From Apiospora phragmitis (taxonomy: Eukaryota; Ascomycota; Sordariomycetes; Amphisphaeriales; Apiosporaceae): 64,000 nucleotides of DNA. The DNA lies in NCBI GenBank assembly GCA_038363925.1, contig JAQQWL010000003.1:1240001-1304000 (forward strand). The letters are read 5' to 3'. Positions 21,480 to 32,566 of the stretch are shown in pieces. Below the pieces are notes generated by a model. That model saw nothing but the letters and a program-made list of their open reading frames with translations, searched no databases and had not been told where the DNA came from. Positions within the stretch are counted from its first letter, which is position 1. Each line of letters begins with the position of its first letter. Both the position numbers and the translations under genes were made by a program.

Positions 21480-24400
21480 ATGCTGACGCCAGGAAACGCG
21501 GCCGTAGTCGACTATGTGTCACCTCTACTCTCCGTCCCCCAAATCGCGACCAGCTTCGAGCTCGGCGGCGTATGCGTCAAGCTGGCCAAGTTCCTGTACG
21601 AAGCCGCGCACGGCATCCAGGCGGTCGACGGCGACCTGGTGAACCTATCCCAGGAGATTATCTCCCTCCAGACGACGAACGAAGCGATCCGCAAACATTT
21701 CGAAGCCGACATCAACGCATCTTCCGAAAAGATTGCTGAAGATGGACGTGATGAAGGAGCTGTCGGCAGCCTATGGACGGCATTTGACGCAAAATTGGCG
21801 GAATGTCGCGCGACCCTAAGAAATTGGAAGAGACCTGCTCCAAGATCCAAGACAGCAGCGCCGGCGACAGCGGTGGCTCCAAGGGCAGTAAGAATACACC
21901 AGAGATCATACAGCGCTCAAAGCGATGGATAAGGAAGTATCTCAAAGAGGACGAGCTCGCCAAGTTTCGGCAAAGGATCCGGGGCCACCAGGACGGGCTG
22001 CAGTTGCTACTCACCGCCGCCAACATCGTTCATACACGCAGGGCGCAGTCCAACACGACCGAGTCCATCGCGCTGATCCGCACGCTTCGCGCGGAGCTGC
22101 GCAAAGGGATCGCGGCGCTGCAGGAAAATGTCAACGCTCGGGATTATGAAGAGTCGAGCCCGGTCCTCCGGTCCGCGCGGGCCGTCATGCCCCTGGCCTA
22201 CGTCAACGAGCATTTCAGTCTCCCGCAGGCCATGAGCAGCGTCTTCATCGGCCGCGACAACGAGCTCGACACGCTGAAAAGGGGGTTTTCCGAGAAGAAG
22301 AGGAAAAGGGAGAAGGGGACGAATCACCACCCAGGCCGGCGCAGCAGAAGCGCTTCGTCGTCTACGGCCTCGGCGGCGCGGGCAAGAGTCAATTCTGCTG
22401 CAAGTGGGCGCAGCACAACCGGCACCGCTTCTGGGGCGTGTTCTGGGTCGACGCGACGTCGGCCCAGAGCGCTCGCAAGTCATTCGCCGAGATTGCGCGG
22501 CTGGGCAAGGTCGAACCAAACGAGCGGGCGGCCAAGGCCTGGCTCTCGAGCAAGGACCGGCCGTGGCTCCTCATCATCGACAACTCGGACGACCCGGGGA
22601 TCGAAGTGGAGTGGTACTTCCCCCGAAGGCGAGAGGGGCGTCATTCTGATCACCACGCGAAACTACCAGCTGAGAACACATGGGACGGTCGGGCTGGGAT
22701 TCTTTCATTTTACAGAGCTAGACAGTAGGTCGATTCAGCACCACAATCCTTTCACCGCGGCATATTGTTGATGACTTGTACTAAGAAGTATGTATCACAG
22801 GCAAAGCCTCGAATGACTTGCTGCTACGAACAGCGGGCGAGAGGGCACCATGGAGCACCACCTCTCTTTGCCTTGCCGGCAAGATCTGTCAGAAGCTGGG
22901 TTTCCTACCGCTAGCCATCATTCGCGCCGGGAAAGCCATCCTCTCGCACGTCTGTTCCCTGAAGACCTACCTGGAGTACTTTGAGCAGAGCTGGACCCGC
23001 GTACGCCAGGCCCGCCAGAAACGACGCCTCTCCGAGACCAACATCACCGTTTTTTCAAGCTACAAGCTGGCCTTCCAGGGCCTGCTGAAGAACGAGAGCC
23101 AGACGTGCGAGGACGCCGTGGAGCTCATCAAGACGTTTGCCTTCCTGCACTGCCGCGGCGTCCGCGTCGATACGCTGATCCAAGCCGCCACGAACCCGAT
23201 CCTGGAAGGGGTGGAGGCGAAGAAGCAGCAAGCACTCGCAGCGCAGCGCAAAGCGATAGCCAGGAAGCCGCTTTACAAAGCGGCCAAGGAACTCGCAGTG
23301 AAATTTGTTATGGCGATCACGCGAATGAGCGAGTTGCCCGTGCTCCCCAAAGTGCTTCGCGACGTCGATCAACATGGCGAATTTAACGAATTGAGGCTCC
23401 GCGAAGCCCTCAAGGAGCTCTACCAGATGGCGCTTGTCGAGTACGACGCCTCGGACGACAGCTACTCGATGTACTCTCTAATCCACGTCTGGGTGCGCGA
23501 GCGGCCGCAGATGAGCCTGGCTGAGCAGGCCGTGTGGTGCCAGGCCGCGGGTACCGTGCTTGCCCAGGCCGTGATCCTGCCGCCGCTCGGCGCCCGCGCG
23601 TCGGACGAGGACCTGCGGCGCGACATCCTGCCGCACGTGCACCACGTCCAGGAGCAAAGAGCGGCGGATTCGCGCGCAGGGCGACCGGAACCGGCAGGTC
23701 CTCGGCGGGCGCTGGTGGCGCTTCTGGCCGGTCGTCGTCGTCGCGGGCGGGACGACGATGCGGTCGCAGATCGCGCAGCGCGCCAAGTTCGGCATCGTGT
23801 ACGCGCACAACGGCCTGTACCGCGAGGCGCTGGCGCAGCAGCAGGTCGTGGCCGACTTCCTGTGCCGGCGGCTGGGCAAGGACAGCCCCCTCACCATCCG
23901 GCTGCTGCTGTTCATGTCCGACATCTATTGGGCGCTGAGTGAGGGCGAAAATGCCAGCGACGTGCTCGAGGACTTGCGGGGCCATTGCGTGTCCGCCCTC
24001 GGCGCGGACCACGAGGACACGATTCGTGTGCTTGATAAGCTTGGGAACACGCGCTGGCAGCAATCGCGCTTCGCCGAGGCGCGCGACCTCCTTGAGGACG
24101 TGGTCGGCAAGCTGACGCGGCTCTACGGGCCGCAACACCCGGACACGCTCCGCTCCAAGTCGGGCCTAGGCCCGACCCTCGGCAAGTTCTTCGAGTTCGA
24201 CCGGGCGCTGAAGTTGCACCACGAGGCGTTCCAGCGCTCGCACACCGACACATTCACGGTGCTCGATAACTTGGCCATGGCTTACTTCGATCGGTATTAC
24301 TACCTCCACGACGAGAGCGACAGCGACAGGCCTGGAAGCAGCAGCACCGAGGGCCACGACGAAGAAGAGATCGAAGTAGAAGAAACCGAAGGCCACAATC

Positions 24401-24942
24401 CTCGCGCCGACCTCGACAAGGCGCACGAGCTACTGCTCGAAGTGGTGCAGGCTCGCCGGGTCAAGCTCGGGAAAGAGCACGCCTTTACGCTGTGATCGAC
24501 GCTGAACCTGGCGCGCGTCAAGGTGGCGCGGGGGGACAGCGGCGACCTCGCGGTAGCGGAGAAGATGATGCGTGATGGGCTGAAGATCGCCATCCGCAAC
24601 CTTAGGGAGGCCCACCTGGGCATCTTGTACTGTAAGGCGCAGCTCGCCAAGGTCTTGATATCGCCGGCCGTGGAGGCGGCAGGGACAGGATCACTCACCC
24701 CTCATGAGGGGCTCGCCGAAGCCGAAGCCCTGCTACTCGAGTTCAACGCGGCGTACGAGGAATCGTATGCCGGGCACGCCGACCAGATGGTTTCGAGGGC
24801 GTATCTTGTCGACTGCTACCGAAGACAGGGCAAGATGGAGGATGCCGCGGCGCTGACAGAGAGGCTGCTCGAGGGAACACGGAGAGTTTTCGGGGAGGGG
24901 AGCCGTTGGGAGGAATACATCCTTCGGAATTATTGTCCATAG
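21480..24942 (+). pseudogene. STAND (NLR-like) protein: fungal N-domain, NB-ARC, TPR
   Basis: Predicted nucleotide-switch receptor of the type linked to fungal nonself recognition. The N-terminal helical domain (PQIATSFELGGVCVKLAKFL, LSQEEIISLQ-like coil, then RIRGHQDGLQLLLTAAN) resembles the Helo-like/Fungal_N domain that precedes many fungal STAND proteins. The NB-ARC part has RFVVYGLGGAGKSQFCCKW (P-loop 22365-22389), FWVDATS, PWLLIIDNSDDP (Walker B) and GVILITTRN. After an intron (22725-22800) comes LGFLPLAIIRAGKAI, a helical region and HVWVRERP. TPR units then run from about 23758 (FGIVYAHNGLYREALAQQQV, LDKLGNTRWQQSRFAEARDL) to RNYCP. Four one-base shifts (about 21820, 22320, 22625, 23655) may be errors. 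The TGA at 24493-24495, where the context T-L-x-STLNLARVK expects Trp, is a substitution and would cut off the last TPRs. Confidence 0.8.
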
Positions 24943-25476
24943 TGGGACGACTGATCACGGTAAGTTTGGCTTTTTGGGTAGAATGTAAAGGGACAATATC
25001 TTACTTTAATCCGTACATAATCATGACTAATAGATAGGTAGTAGCTTGTACATCTTAATTGCCAAATTCAAATAATACATGGCACTGCAATACTGAAGCT
25101 CCTCACGAACAGGGGATTGAGAAGAAAACCCCTTTATATCGTCTCTATTGAAAGTGCTGCCTCGTTCTGTAATTCTAAATGGTATACTGATCGACCCTGC
25201 GATTCTCTCTAGCCTACCTACTCAAAAAGTATCAGATAAGCTCCGCTGACATTAGGCGTTGGTGCAGCCAGCCTGCTCTATCATCACTGGCCTTGTGTCG
25301 GTCGGATCGAACAGGGGTCGCTCCAGCCGCTTTGCAGGACTTTCCGCCCCCCACGTTTGGGGTTTTCAGCTCCCGACTCCCGACCAGCCTTCCCAAGGCA
25401 CGACACGTTCCACAATGCTCATCATCTCATCATCTTTATTCTTGATTTCCATCGCGCTGCAACTCATGCATGCATG
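24943..25476. other. Intergenic, no supported gene
   Basis: 3' flank of the STAND gene and 5' region of the P450. No coding signal. Confidence 0.4.
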
Positions 25477-27302
25477 ATGCTCGCCATCGTCGTCGCCATT
25501 GCTGGCGGTGGCCTTGATCTTACCATCTTATGAGGCGGGAACGGGAGTCTCGACGGATCCGGCAACTGGCGACCGCGTCAGGCTGCCAAGCCCCCAAGGT
25601 CCTGTCCAACCAGTGGTTGCGCCCGTTCGGGCTGGACAAAGCTGGGCAAGGTGATCGAAGCGGAGAAGAAAAGCAGATACCCGCTGTTGATGCTGGAAGA
25701 GCACGAGAGGCACGCGGATACGTACGCGCAGTTCGGCGGCGGGCTGTACACGATCATCACAAGGGATCCGGTGGTGATAAGAGAGGTGTTGGCCCGGCAG
25801 TTCAAACGTATGAAACGAAGAAGCAACTTCCTATATTTCTGACTTGAGCCGAACCTCGATTCCGGAACATTACATAAGTACTAATGAGTTGAAAATTATG
25901 CAGACTTTGACGTTGGGGCGGCCCGAGCTGGCTGCGTGAGGCCTCTGATTGGGGACAGTATATTTACCCAAGACGGGAAACCGTGGGATCATTCTAGGAA
26001 GTTGCTTGCGCCGCTGATCAGACGGCCGACTTTATCGCCTTTTCAAATCTTCGAGAAGCAGTTCCAAACCTTGGCTTCAGATCTCGAAGCCCGAACAGGA
26101 GAGGATGGTGCGGTCTTGGCCGATCTCAAAGAACCTCTTTTTGACTTCACCTTCTCCGTCATCACGGAGTTCCTGCTCGGGCCCGCCGCTTCAACCTCGT
26201 CCGCCGAGGGGAAGGCCTTTGCCGAATCCTTCAACACGGCGTTCAAGTGGATCTCCAAGCGCGAGAGGCTGAAGGCCTTCTACTGGCTCATCGACGGTTG
26301 GGAGTTCCGCGCCTCGTGCCGGCGGGCGCGCAGCCTGGTCGCCGAGTTCATACGACGCACCAAGCAGTGCATCGACGATTCGGGCGGCCTGGAGGACAGG
26401 ATCGCGCTCTTCCGGCTGATGAAGGACGATAACGAGATCAGCGAGGTGCGGGACCAGTTCATGAATCTGCTGCTCGCTGGCAGGGATACGAGCGGGAGCT
26501 TGCTTTGCTGGTGCATTTATGTGCTGGCACGAGAGCAGAGTCTGCTCAGGGCATTGCGGGCTGAGGCTGGTCAGGTCCTCGGCGGTCGACTGCCGACGAA
26601 AGACGATTTTGGCAAGATGAAGCTGCTTGACCAGTTTGCCTGTGAAGGTACATTTTCAATAACATGCGCATTTTCTTTGCTTACTGATACGGAGGTATAT
26701 CTCTGTTAACAACCTGCCAGTCCTCCGCCTCTTCCCACCAGTACCCATCAATGGCCGCATCTGTAACACCGACACGATACTGCCCCGGGGCGGCGACCCG
26801 GCTGGCGAACCGCCTATGTTCTGTCCCGAGGGCACACTGCTTTGCTTCTCGGCCTATGCAGTGCAGACGGACAAGTACCTGTGGGACAGCGCGGACAAGT
26901 TCGACGTCGAGCGGTGGAGCAGGGAGACGTCTCTGACGGACCGGATCACCGACTGGTCGTACCAACCCTTTGTTGGCGGTCCGCGGAAGTGCCTAGGAGG
27001 CGAGTTACCCCGTTTTTTTGTTTCTCCCTTTGTCGTCACTCTCCCTCTCCCCACCAGTGACGACAAGACAGTCTCGGCGGTGTGGCTGAATAACAAAGAA
27101 ACGAGCAGAATCATTGGCGATCGTTGAGGCCAAATATGTGGTCTGCCGCTTTCTTTAGAAGTTCTCCAGCATCAAAGCCGCAGAGTCCAATGGTCAACTC
27201 AAGACCCTCGATGATGATTGGGTCACTAATGTTAAGTATCACGTTGGTTTGACCATGTCACCAGATGATGGGGTCTGGTTGAAGATGGTGTCTGCTCATT
27301 GA
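25477..27302 (+). pseudogene. CYP52-like P450 with a late nonsense codon
   Basis: Resembles n-alkane/fatty-acid omega-hydroxylases. After a short hydrophobic leader and RRESRRIRQLATASGCQAPK come FGLD, the segment EEHERHADTYAQFGGGLYT, intron 25808-25903, IGDSIFTQDGKPWDHSRKLL, the I-helix FMNLLLAGRDTSGSLLCW and intron 26648-26720. Then follow the ExxR motif EVLRLFPPVPINGR, EGTLLCFSAYAVQTDKYLW and the haem site FVGGPRKCLG. A GC-AG intron (27000-27108) then joins to SLAIVEAKYVVCRFL. The next codon is TAG (27156-27158); reading through gives KFSSIKAAESNGQL and a normal ending at 27302. About 47 C-terminal residues would be lost. One extra A in acaaag (about 25640) and a lost base near 25530 are likely errors. 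The start is uncertain. Confidence 0.82.
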
Positions 27303-28277
27303 AACCTCGATGGAGGATCAAATACATAAGCGGTAGTGACAGGAATATGATAGTATTTATCATTATTTGTGTTATGATATGACGGTTTATCCCCCCATTT
27401 TGTTTATACTTTACTCTTGGGGCATGCGTAGCTGGCATCCCCCATTTAATCACAGTGGCTCTGTGAACAGGAGTATAAAACGCTGGCTTCCGAACCGGCT
27501 GGATCAGCCGATAACAGTACGGCTCGCAACGCCATTTCAGCCACTGTAGCTAACGCTAGGAAATGCCGCTTGGGATGCAGGGTAAATACATTATTGCTTT
27601 TCATCTCTGCTTTATAAGAAACTTGGATTCATGAAACCTATCTACAGCCCCGAACTTTGTTACGGTAGCACAACAATTTTCATGCCTTACCAGGTTTCTC
27701 CAGCAGAGAAAGGGGGCGCTGAGACCGACTCTAAAATATAGTTCTCAATATGGTGAAAGGGGTCAGGACATGGAAATAACGGTACGTAATACGAGAAAAC
27801 GCTCACAGATTAATTGTCCTAGCCCCTTTTTTACACTCAAATGTCGGAAACTGCCATTACGGGTGACGCTGCATAGAGCGATACCGAACTTCAGCGTTGA
27901 GGTTCACGTCAGGTCATACTAGCTTCGAGCGTACTGATAAAGTTCTAGCATTCTACCATGGCACCGGGTCGAAGTTTAAAAGCGATACTATTAGACAATA
28001 ACAATACGACGTCAAAGCTGAACAGAAACCTGGGGGAAGGCGAATGGCCACGTGCAAGCGAGTTATACACCCCAATTGTAGCATGGTAGAAAGAATAGAA
28101 GGTAAATTACAGTAAACTCCCGAAGGAAACCTTAACAATGTTCCAAGCTTACACCAAAGTCGAGTTGCAGATCTCCAGTTACCATGAGCTTGAGACTGGT
28201 CTATGGCTGTGACCTCGCAACTGCACAACCAGGGATATCACCCCACCTCTTCTCCAGCGTCCGATGAACCGGCTGTC
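27303..28277. other. Intergenic, AT-leaning, no supported gene
   Basis: Short frames only. No inverted repeats, RNA genes or protein families recognised. Confidence 0.45.
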
Positions 28278-28931
28278 TTACTCGTGCATCGGAGCCCTTG
28301 TGTTGAGCTGTACCGGGATCGCATCATCCGCAGTCACGTTCCAGCCAACTTCAAACAGGGACTGACCGTCCACCACGGTAGGTCGCGCGGTCCATGCCGC
28401 CTCCATCTTATGGTCCACGTCGACGAAGAGCATGGAGCCGAAGAAGATGAAGCCTGTGGTAGTGGCCGAGGTGTCCCCCAAGTCGGTGAACTTGGTCAAG
28501 CCCGTGTCTTTGTCGAAGCCGAAGAGGCTGGCGGAGGCGTTCTCGCTCTGTACAGGTGCCGACGAGAAGAGAGTCCGGTTCTCAGTGGTGCAGGAGAACT
28601 GGCAAGGGATGGGAAATCAGCTTTTTTTTTTCAGCGCTCATGGCACACGAGTTCCGGGGCAACGTACAGGTCACATTGTGAACATCAGGGTTCGCGATAG
28701 GTGTGTCGTCGGCCATCAAGTAGGCGGCGTCTAGAATCTCAACTGTTAGATTGGCATTGTTCACTTGAAGAGACTCTCAAATTGCTGACGCACCTTTGAC
28801 TCTCACAATAGCAAAGCCACTGATGTTCTTTCCGTAGGCAAAAGCTGCGAGTCGGTGACAGCGGGGCGTCCCAACGGTTTAGCCGCGGCGCCAAGAGCGG
28901 CGGCCAAGATGGCGAAGGTTTGGAAGAGCAT
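28278..28931 (-). CDS. Small secreted protein, function unknown
   Basis: Three exons (28794-28931, 28668-28763, 28278-28598) with introns GTGCGT...CAAG and GTACGT...CCAG. The product is about 185 residues. It starts with a clear signal peptide, MLFQTFAILAAALGAAAKPL, followed by GRPAVTDSQ, AYGKNISGFAIVRVK, NANLTVEILDAAYLMADDTP, NVTFSCTTENRTLFSS, TTTGFIFFGSMLFVDVDHKM and VGWNVTADDAIPVQLNTRAP. Several N-x-S/T sites suggest glycosylation, and only one cysteine lies in the mature part. I do not recognise the family; it could be a wall-associated or effector-like protein. One missing T in the run at about 28850 shifts the frame within exon 1, probably an error. Confidence 0.65.
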
Positions 28932-30835
28932 CTTGAACGAAAGACTTGTGGTCAGGTAAGGAGTGTGATATGAGTTGGTGATGCGGTGGATAGAAACGAG
29001 ACGGGCAGATCCGTGGTACTTATCTGTCGGGCGTTGGGTGTGGCATTGGTGGTTGTTACGAGGAGAGAGACTCTTGTAAGAAACAGACAACGACCGCCGG
29101 CCGCTGGTAGACCAATGAAGATTCCGAGCCAGATTCCAAGCCGGGTTCCGAGGAGCCTAGAAACAATCTCAATGCTACCTTACGCTACGGTGAGCGATCC
29201 TGCATATCAGATGCAATCTTGGAATATGGGCGCGGTTACGCCCCTAGACAGTCTAGGAGAGATATCGGGTAATTACCAATCTACGCCCGGACAATCTCGA
29301 CCCTGTAATTACGAGTGTCGTCTGTGCGGCAATGGTTGCAATGGCTGAGGACATTGGTCATACCGGTGGGTTGAAAGGTTGCAATTCAGGAGACCTAGTC
29401 AAGCTCCACGATATGAGCGAGTTGTTGTTTCTCTTCTATCACAACTGACTCGTTGCTTCTCGAACAGACATTTTCGAGTGTCACTATAGACAGGGGTGCG
29501 CTATATGGATGTGGGCCTTCCGCGACCCATATCACTAGCTATCCCTATCGAACCACAGTTGTTACCCCTGAGGAACACAGATCTCGACGTTACACACCGG
29601 CAATTGGGATCATCCAAGGCATGCACTTTGTGCAAAACCCCCACGACATCGGCCCGACCCAAGCGGGCATATTGTAGATCCTGTTAAGGCAATTCTCGAA
29701 GCAGCAGCAAAAGCAGATTGCGTGTGAAATGCGGCGTGGCTGCGTAGCTTCTTGGCGTTCTGTGTGCTGCAGACCCCCTTGCTTGCACTAATGCAGCTTG
29801 CTTTAAACCCCGATGATCTGTTCTGCGCGGTGTTCTATTTCGATCCGGTGCCAAGTCGGCTCAGCATATACGACAAACTCTCACCGACGAGCTTGCCAGA
29901 AATAGCAGGCGACGGTGAGAGAAAAAGCAACGAAATGGGCTCATGGCATCACGATTAAGCTTAAAAGAAGGTTATGACCACCATTGTTGTCCTATCAATG
30001 GGCCGACAAAACAAACACTACTACGAGTATAAGCACGTCGTGTTGCACAATCACGTTCGGCAGATTGCACAAGTCAGCCAGCCCAACCGGACTTGGCCGT
30101 TTTGGGCATGTTGCTCGTTGCGCCATGTACTCCTATTGGGTGGATGGCCTTCGTATATGCAGTGAGTATCGCACGGAAGACAAGACCAGGGGCCAGGACC
30201 GGGTATGAAGAAAAGCCGCACCTGAAATACCCAGTGGCGCTTGGTGCATCTCATCTACGAGGTAGGTGAGTCCGGGTTCGGTTCTCGCATCGGACTGCAG
30301 AAGAGGAGGACACCTGCCCAGCAAAGACCGGAGCCCCCCCCCCCATCCCCACCCTGAAACTCAAACGTAGTATCGGGCACTAAGCCAGCAGATCGATCGC
30401 ACTGAAATTTCACTATACTCGTGCAGATTACAGACACTACTCAGTCTGCTGAGAATACGTATCATCTTATTGGCCGGCGGATGGGGTAGACCGGAACCCG
30501 GTTCACGCTGGTAGCATTCAGAGATGCAACGCCCTTGCACTCGGATGCGCACGATGGTTGCATTTCGAGGACATCATGCCATTGCCTCCTCGGCTTCTAG
30601 GTATGAGTGAGGCTTGAGCATGTGCTACAACGAAGACTATCGCGATGATAGGGACAGGGTGTAGAGGGCCATCTAGTATAAGATGTTGCTGAGAGTTCGG
30701 TTTTGAAGAAGGAAGAAAAGGCATCAACCCAGACTTCACTCACTAGTCCCTGGCACACTCAGACAAGTCGGCATCCAGACAAGTCGTTGATACCTTCCAA
30801 TCATTATCCCATACAGTCGTTAATAATTCCTCACC
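28932..30835. other. 1.9-kb intergenic region upstream of the laccase
   Basis: No coding region is supported. A C homopolymer of 13 bases lies at about 30332-30344. The last 160 bases before the laccase contain agtataagat (about 30672), a possible TATA-like box, and a CT/CA-rich leader. The long upstream space fits a regulated extracellular enzyme, but no specific site can be assigned. Confidence 0.4.
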
Positions 30836-32566
30836 ATGATTCCCTACTTCTTCTTGCCCTTAGTGGCAGCTCCTCTCGTTGCTGGCTATGCCATAAACCC
30901 CTTCCAACAAATCACCCCTCGCAGCGCTTGTGAGGGCAACACCCCCGACACTCGCTCCCAGTGGTGCGATTACAGCATCAACACCGACTATGCCAACGAG
31001 GTCCCCGACACGGGAGTCACACGCGAGTACTGGCTCGACCTGACTGAGATCGAGGTGGCCCCTGACGGAATTACCCGTTATGCCCAGGCAATCAACGGCA
31101 CCGTCCCGGGCCCGACCTTGCACGCTGACTGGGGTGACAACATGATTGTTCACCTGACCAACAACCTCAAGACGTCGACCAACGGCACCAGTCTGCACTT
31201 CCACGGCATCCGCCAGAACCAAACCAACGACAATGACGGCGTGGCGTCCATCACCCAGTGCCCGATCGCGCCCGGCCACACCTTCACCTACAAGTGGCGG
31301 GCCACCCAGTATGGCTCGACCTGGTACCACTCGCACTTCTCGCTGCAGGCCTGGCAGGGCGTCTTCGGCGGCATCGTCATCAACGGGCCCGCGACCGCCA
31401 ACTACGACACCGACATGGGCCTACTCTTCCTGAACGACTGGAGCCACCAGACCGTCGACGAGCTCTGGAACGTAGCCCAGGCCGCCGGTCCCCCGCGACT
31501 GGACAACTGCCTCATCAACGGAACCAACACGTTCAACAACTCGGGCACGGAGACCGGCTCCCGCCACATGATGCGCTTTGAGGAGGGCAAGTCGCACCGC
31601 ATCCGACTGGTCAACACCGCCATCGACACGCACTTCAAGTTCTCCATCGACAACCACACCCTCACCGTCATCGCCATGGACCTGGTCCCCATCGAGCCCT
31701 TCACCACCGACGTCATCAGCATCGGAATCGCCCAGCGCTACGACGTCATCGTCACGGCCAACCAGGCCGCCGTGGCCGACAAGTTCTGGCTCCGCGCCAC
31801 GCCCCAGTCCGCCTGCAGCGACGTGACCTCGCCCAGCAACATCAAGGGCATCGTGTACTACGGCGACAACAAGCCCGCGGCCGGCGACGAGCCGACGACC
31901 CTGGCCCACACCTTCGAGGACAGCTGCGAGGACGTGGACGCGTCGAAGCTGGTGCCGCACGTCCGGGCCGCCGTCGGGCCCAACGCGTGGCAGTCGACCA
32001 ACAACGTCAAGGTCGGCACCAACGACGACTCCATGTTCCGCTGGTACATCAACTCGACGACCATGATCGTGAACTGGGGCAACCCGACGCTGATGCAGGT
32101 GCACAACGACGAGAGCAGCTTCGCGACGTCCAACGCGGTGCTGCACCTGGCCACGGCCGACCAGCCCCCGGCCGACGACTGGGCCTACGTCGTCGTCCAG
32201 AGCGACCTCGCCGTCGCCCACCCGATCCACCTGCACGGCCACGACTTCCACGTGCTGTCCCAGGGAAACGGCGCCTACGTGGAGGGCACCACCGCGCTCA
32301 ACCTCAACAACCCCGTCCGCCGCGACACCGCCATGCTGCCGGCTGCGGGCCACCTCGTCCTCGCCTTCAAGACGGACAACCCGGGCGCCTGGCTCATGCA
32401 CTGCCACATCGGCTGGCACACGAGCGAGGGCTTCGCGCTCCAGTTCGTCGAGCGCCAGGCCGACATCCCCGGCATCCTGGACACCCAGCGGCTCGAGGAC
32501 ACCTGCTCGGCCTGGAACGCCCACGAAGACAGGGCTGTTTTGCTGCAGGATGATTCCGGTATCTGA
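30836..32566 (+). CDS. Laccase (multicopper oxidase), secreted
   Basis: Oxidises phenolic substrates with reduction of oxygen to water; extracellular. Intact and intronless, 576 residues. The signal peptide MIPYFFLPLVAAPLVAGYA is followed by a short pro-region. All four copper motifs are present: HFHGIRQ, WYHSHFS, HPIHLHGHDFH and HCHIGWHTSEGF. The mononuclear copper ligands are the first His of the third motif and the Cys and last His of the fourth. The axial position is Phe, as in higher-potential laccases. The ascomycete signature RSQWCDYSINTDY lies near the N terminus. The C terminus ends DSGI, the D-S-G-I/L/V tail that in ascomycete laccases plugs the solvent channel and may be processed. 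Many N-x-S/T sites occur. Codon use is strongly GC-ending, unlike the flanks. Start context is caccATGATT. Confidence 0.96.
   Translation: MIPYFFLPLVAAPLVAGYAINPFQQITPRSACEGNTPDTRSQWCDYSINTDYANEVPDTGVTREYWLDLTEIEVAPDGITRYAQAINGTVPGPTLHADWGDNMIVHLTNNLKTSTNGTSLHFHGIRQNQTNDNDGVASITQCPIAPGHTFTYKWRATQYGSTWYHSHFSLQAWQGVFGGIVINGPATANYDTDMGLLFLNDWSHQTVDELWNVAQAAGPPRLDNCLINGTNTFNNSGTETGSRHMMRFEEGKSHRIRLVNTAIDTHFKFSIDNHTLTVIAMDLVPIEPFTTDVISIGIAQRYDVIVTANQAAVADKFWLRATPQSACSDVTSPSNIKGIVYYGDNKPAAGDEPTTLAHTFEDSCEDVDASKLVPHVRAAVGPNAWQSTNNVKVGTNDDSMFRWYINSTTMIVNWGNPTLMQVHNDESSFATSNAVLHLATADQPPADDWAYVVVQSDLAVAHPIHLHGHDFHVLSQGNGAYVEGTTALNLNNPVRRDTAMLPAAGHLVLAFKTDNPGAWLMHCHIGWHTSEGFALQFVERQADIPGILDTQRLEDTCSAWNAHEDRAVLLQDDSGI

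Noticed and set aside
31421..32524. 367-codon open frame on the minus strand opposite the laccase
   Set aside because: It is a shadow produced by the strong GC3 bias of the laccase; the translation is Val/Gly/Arg-rich with no motif.
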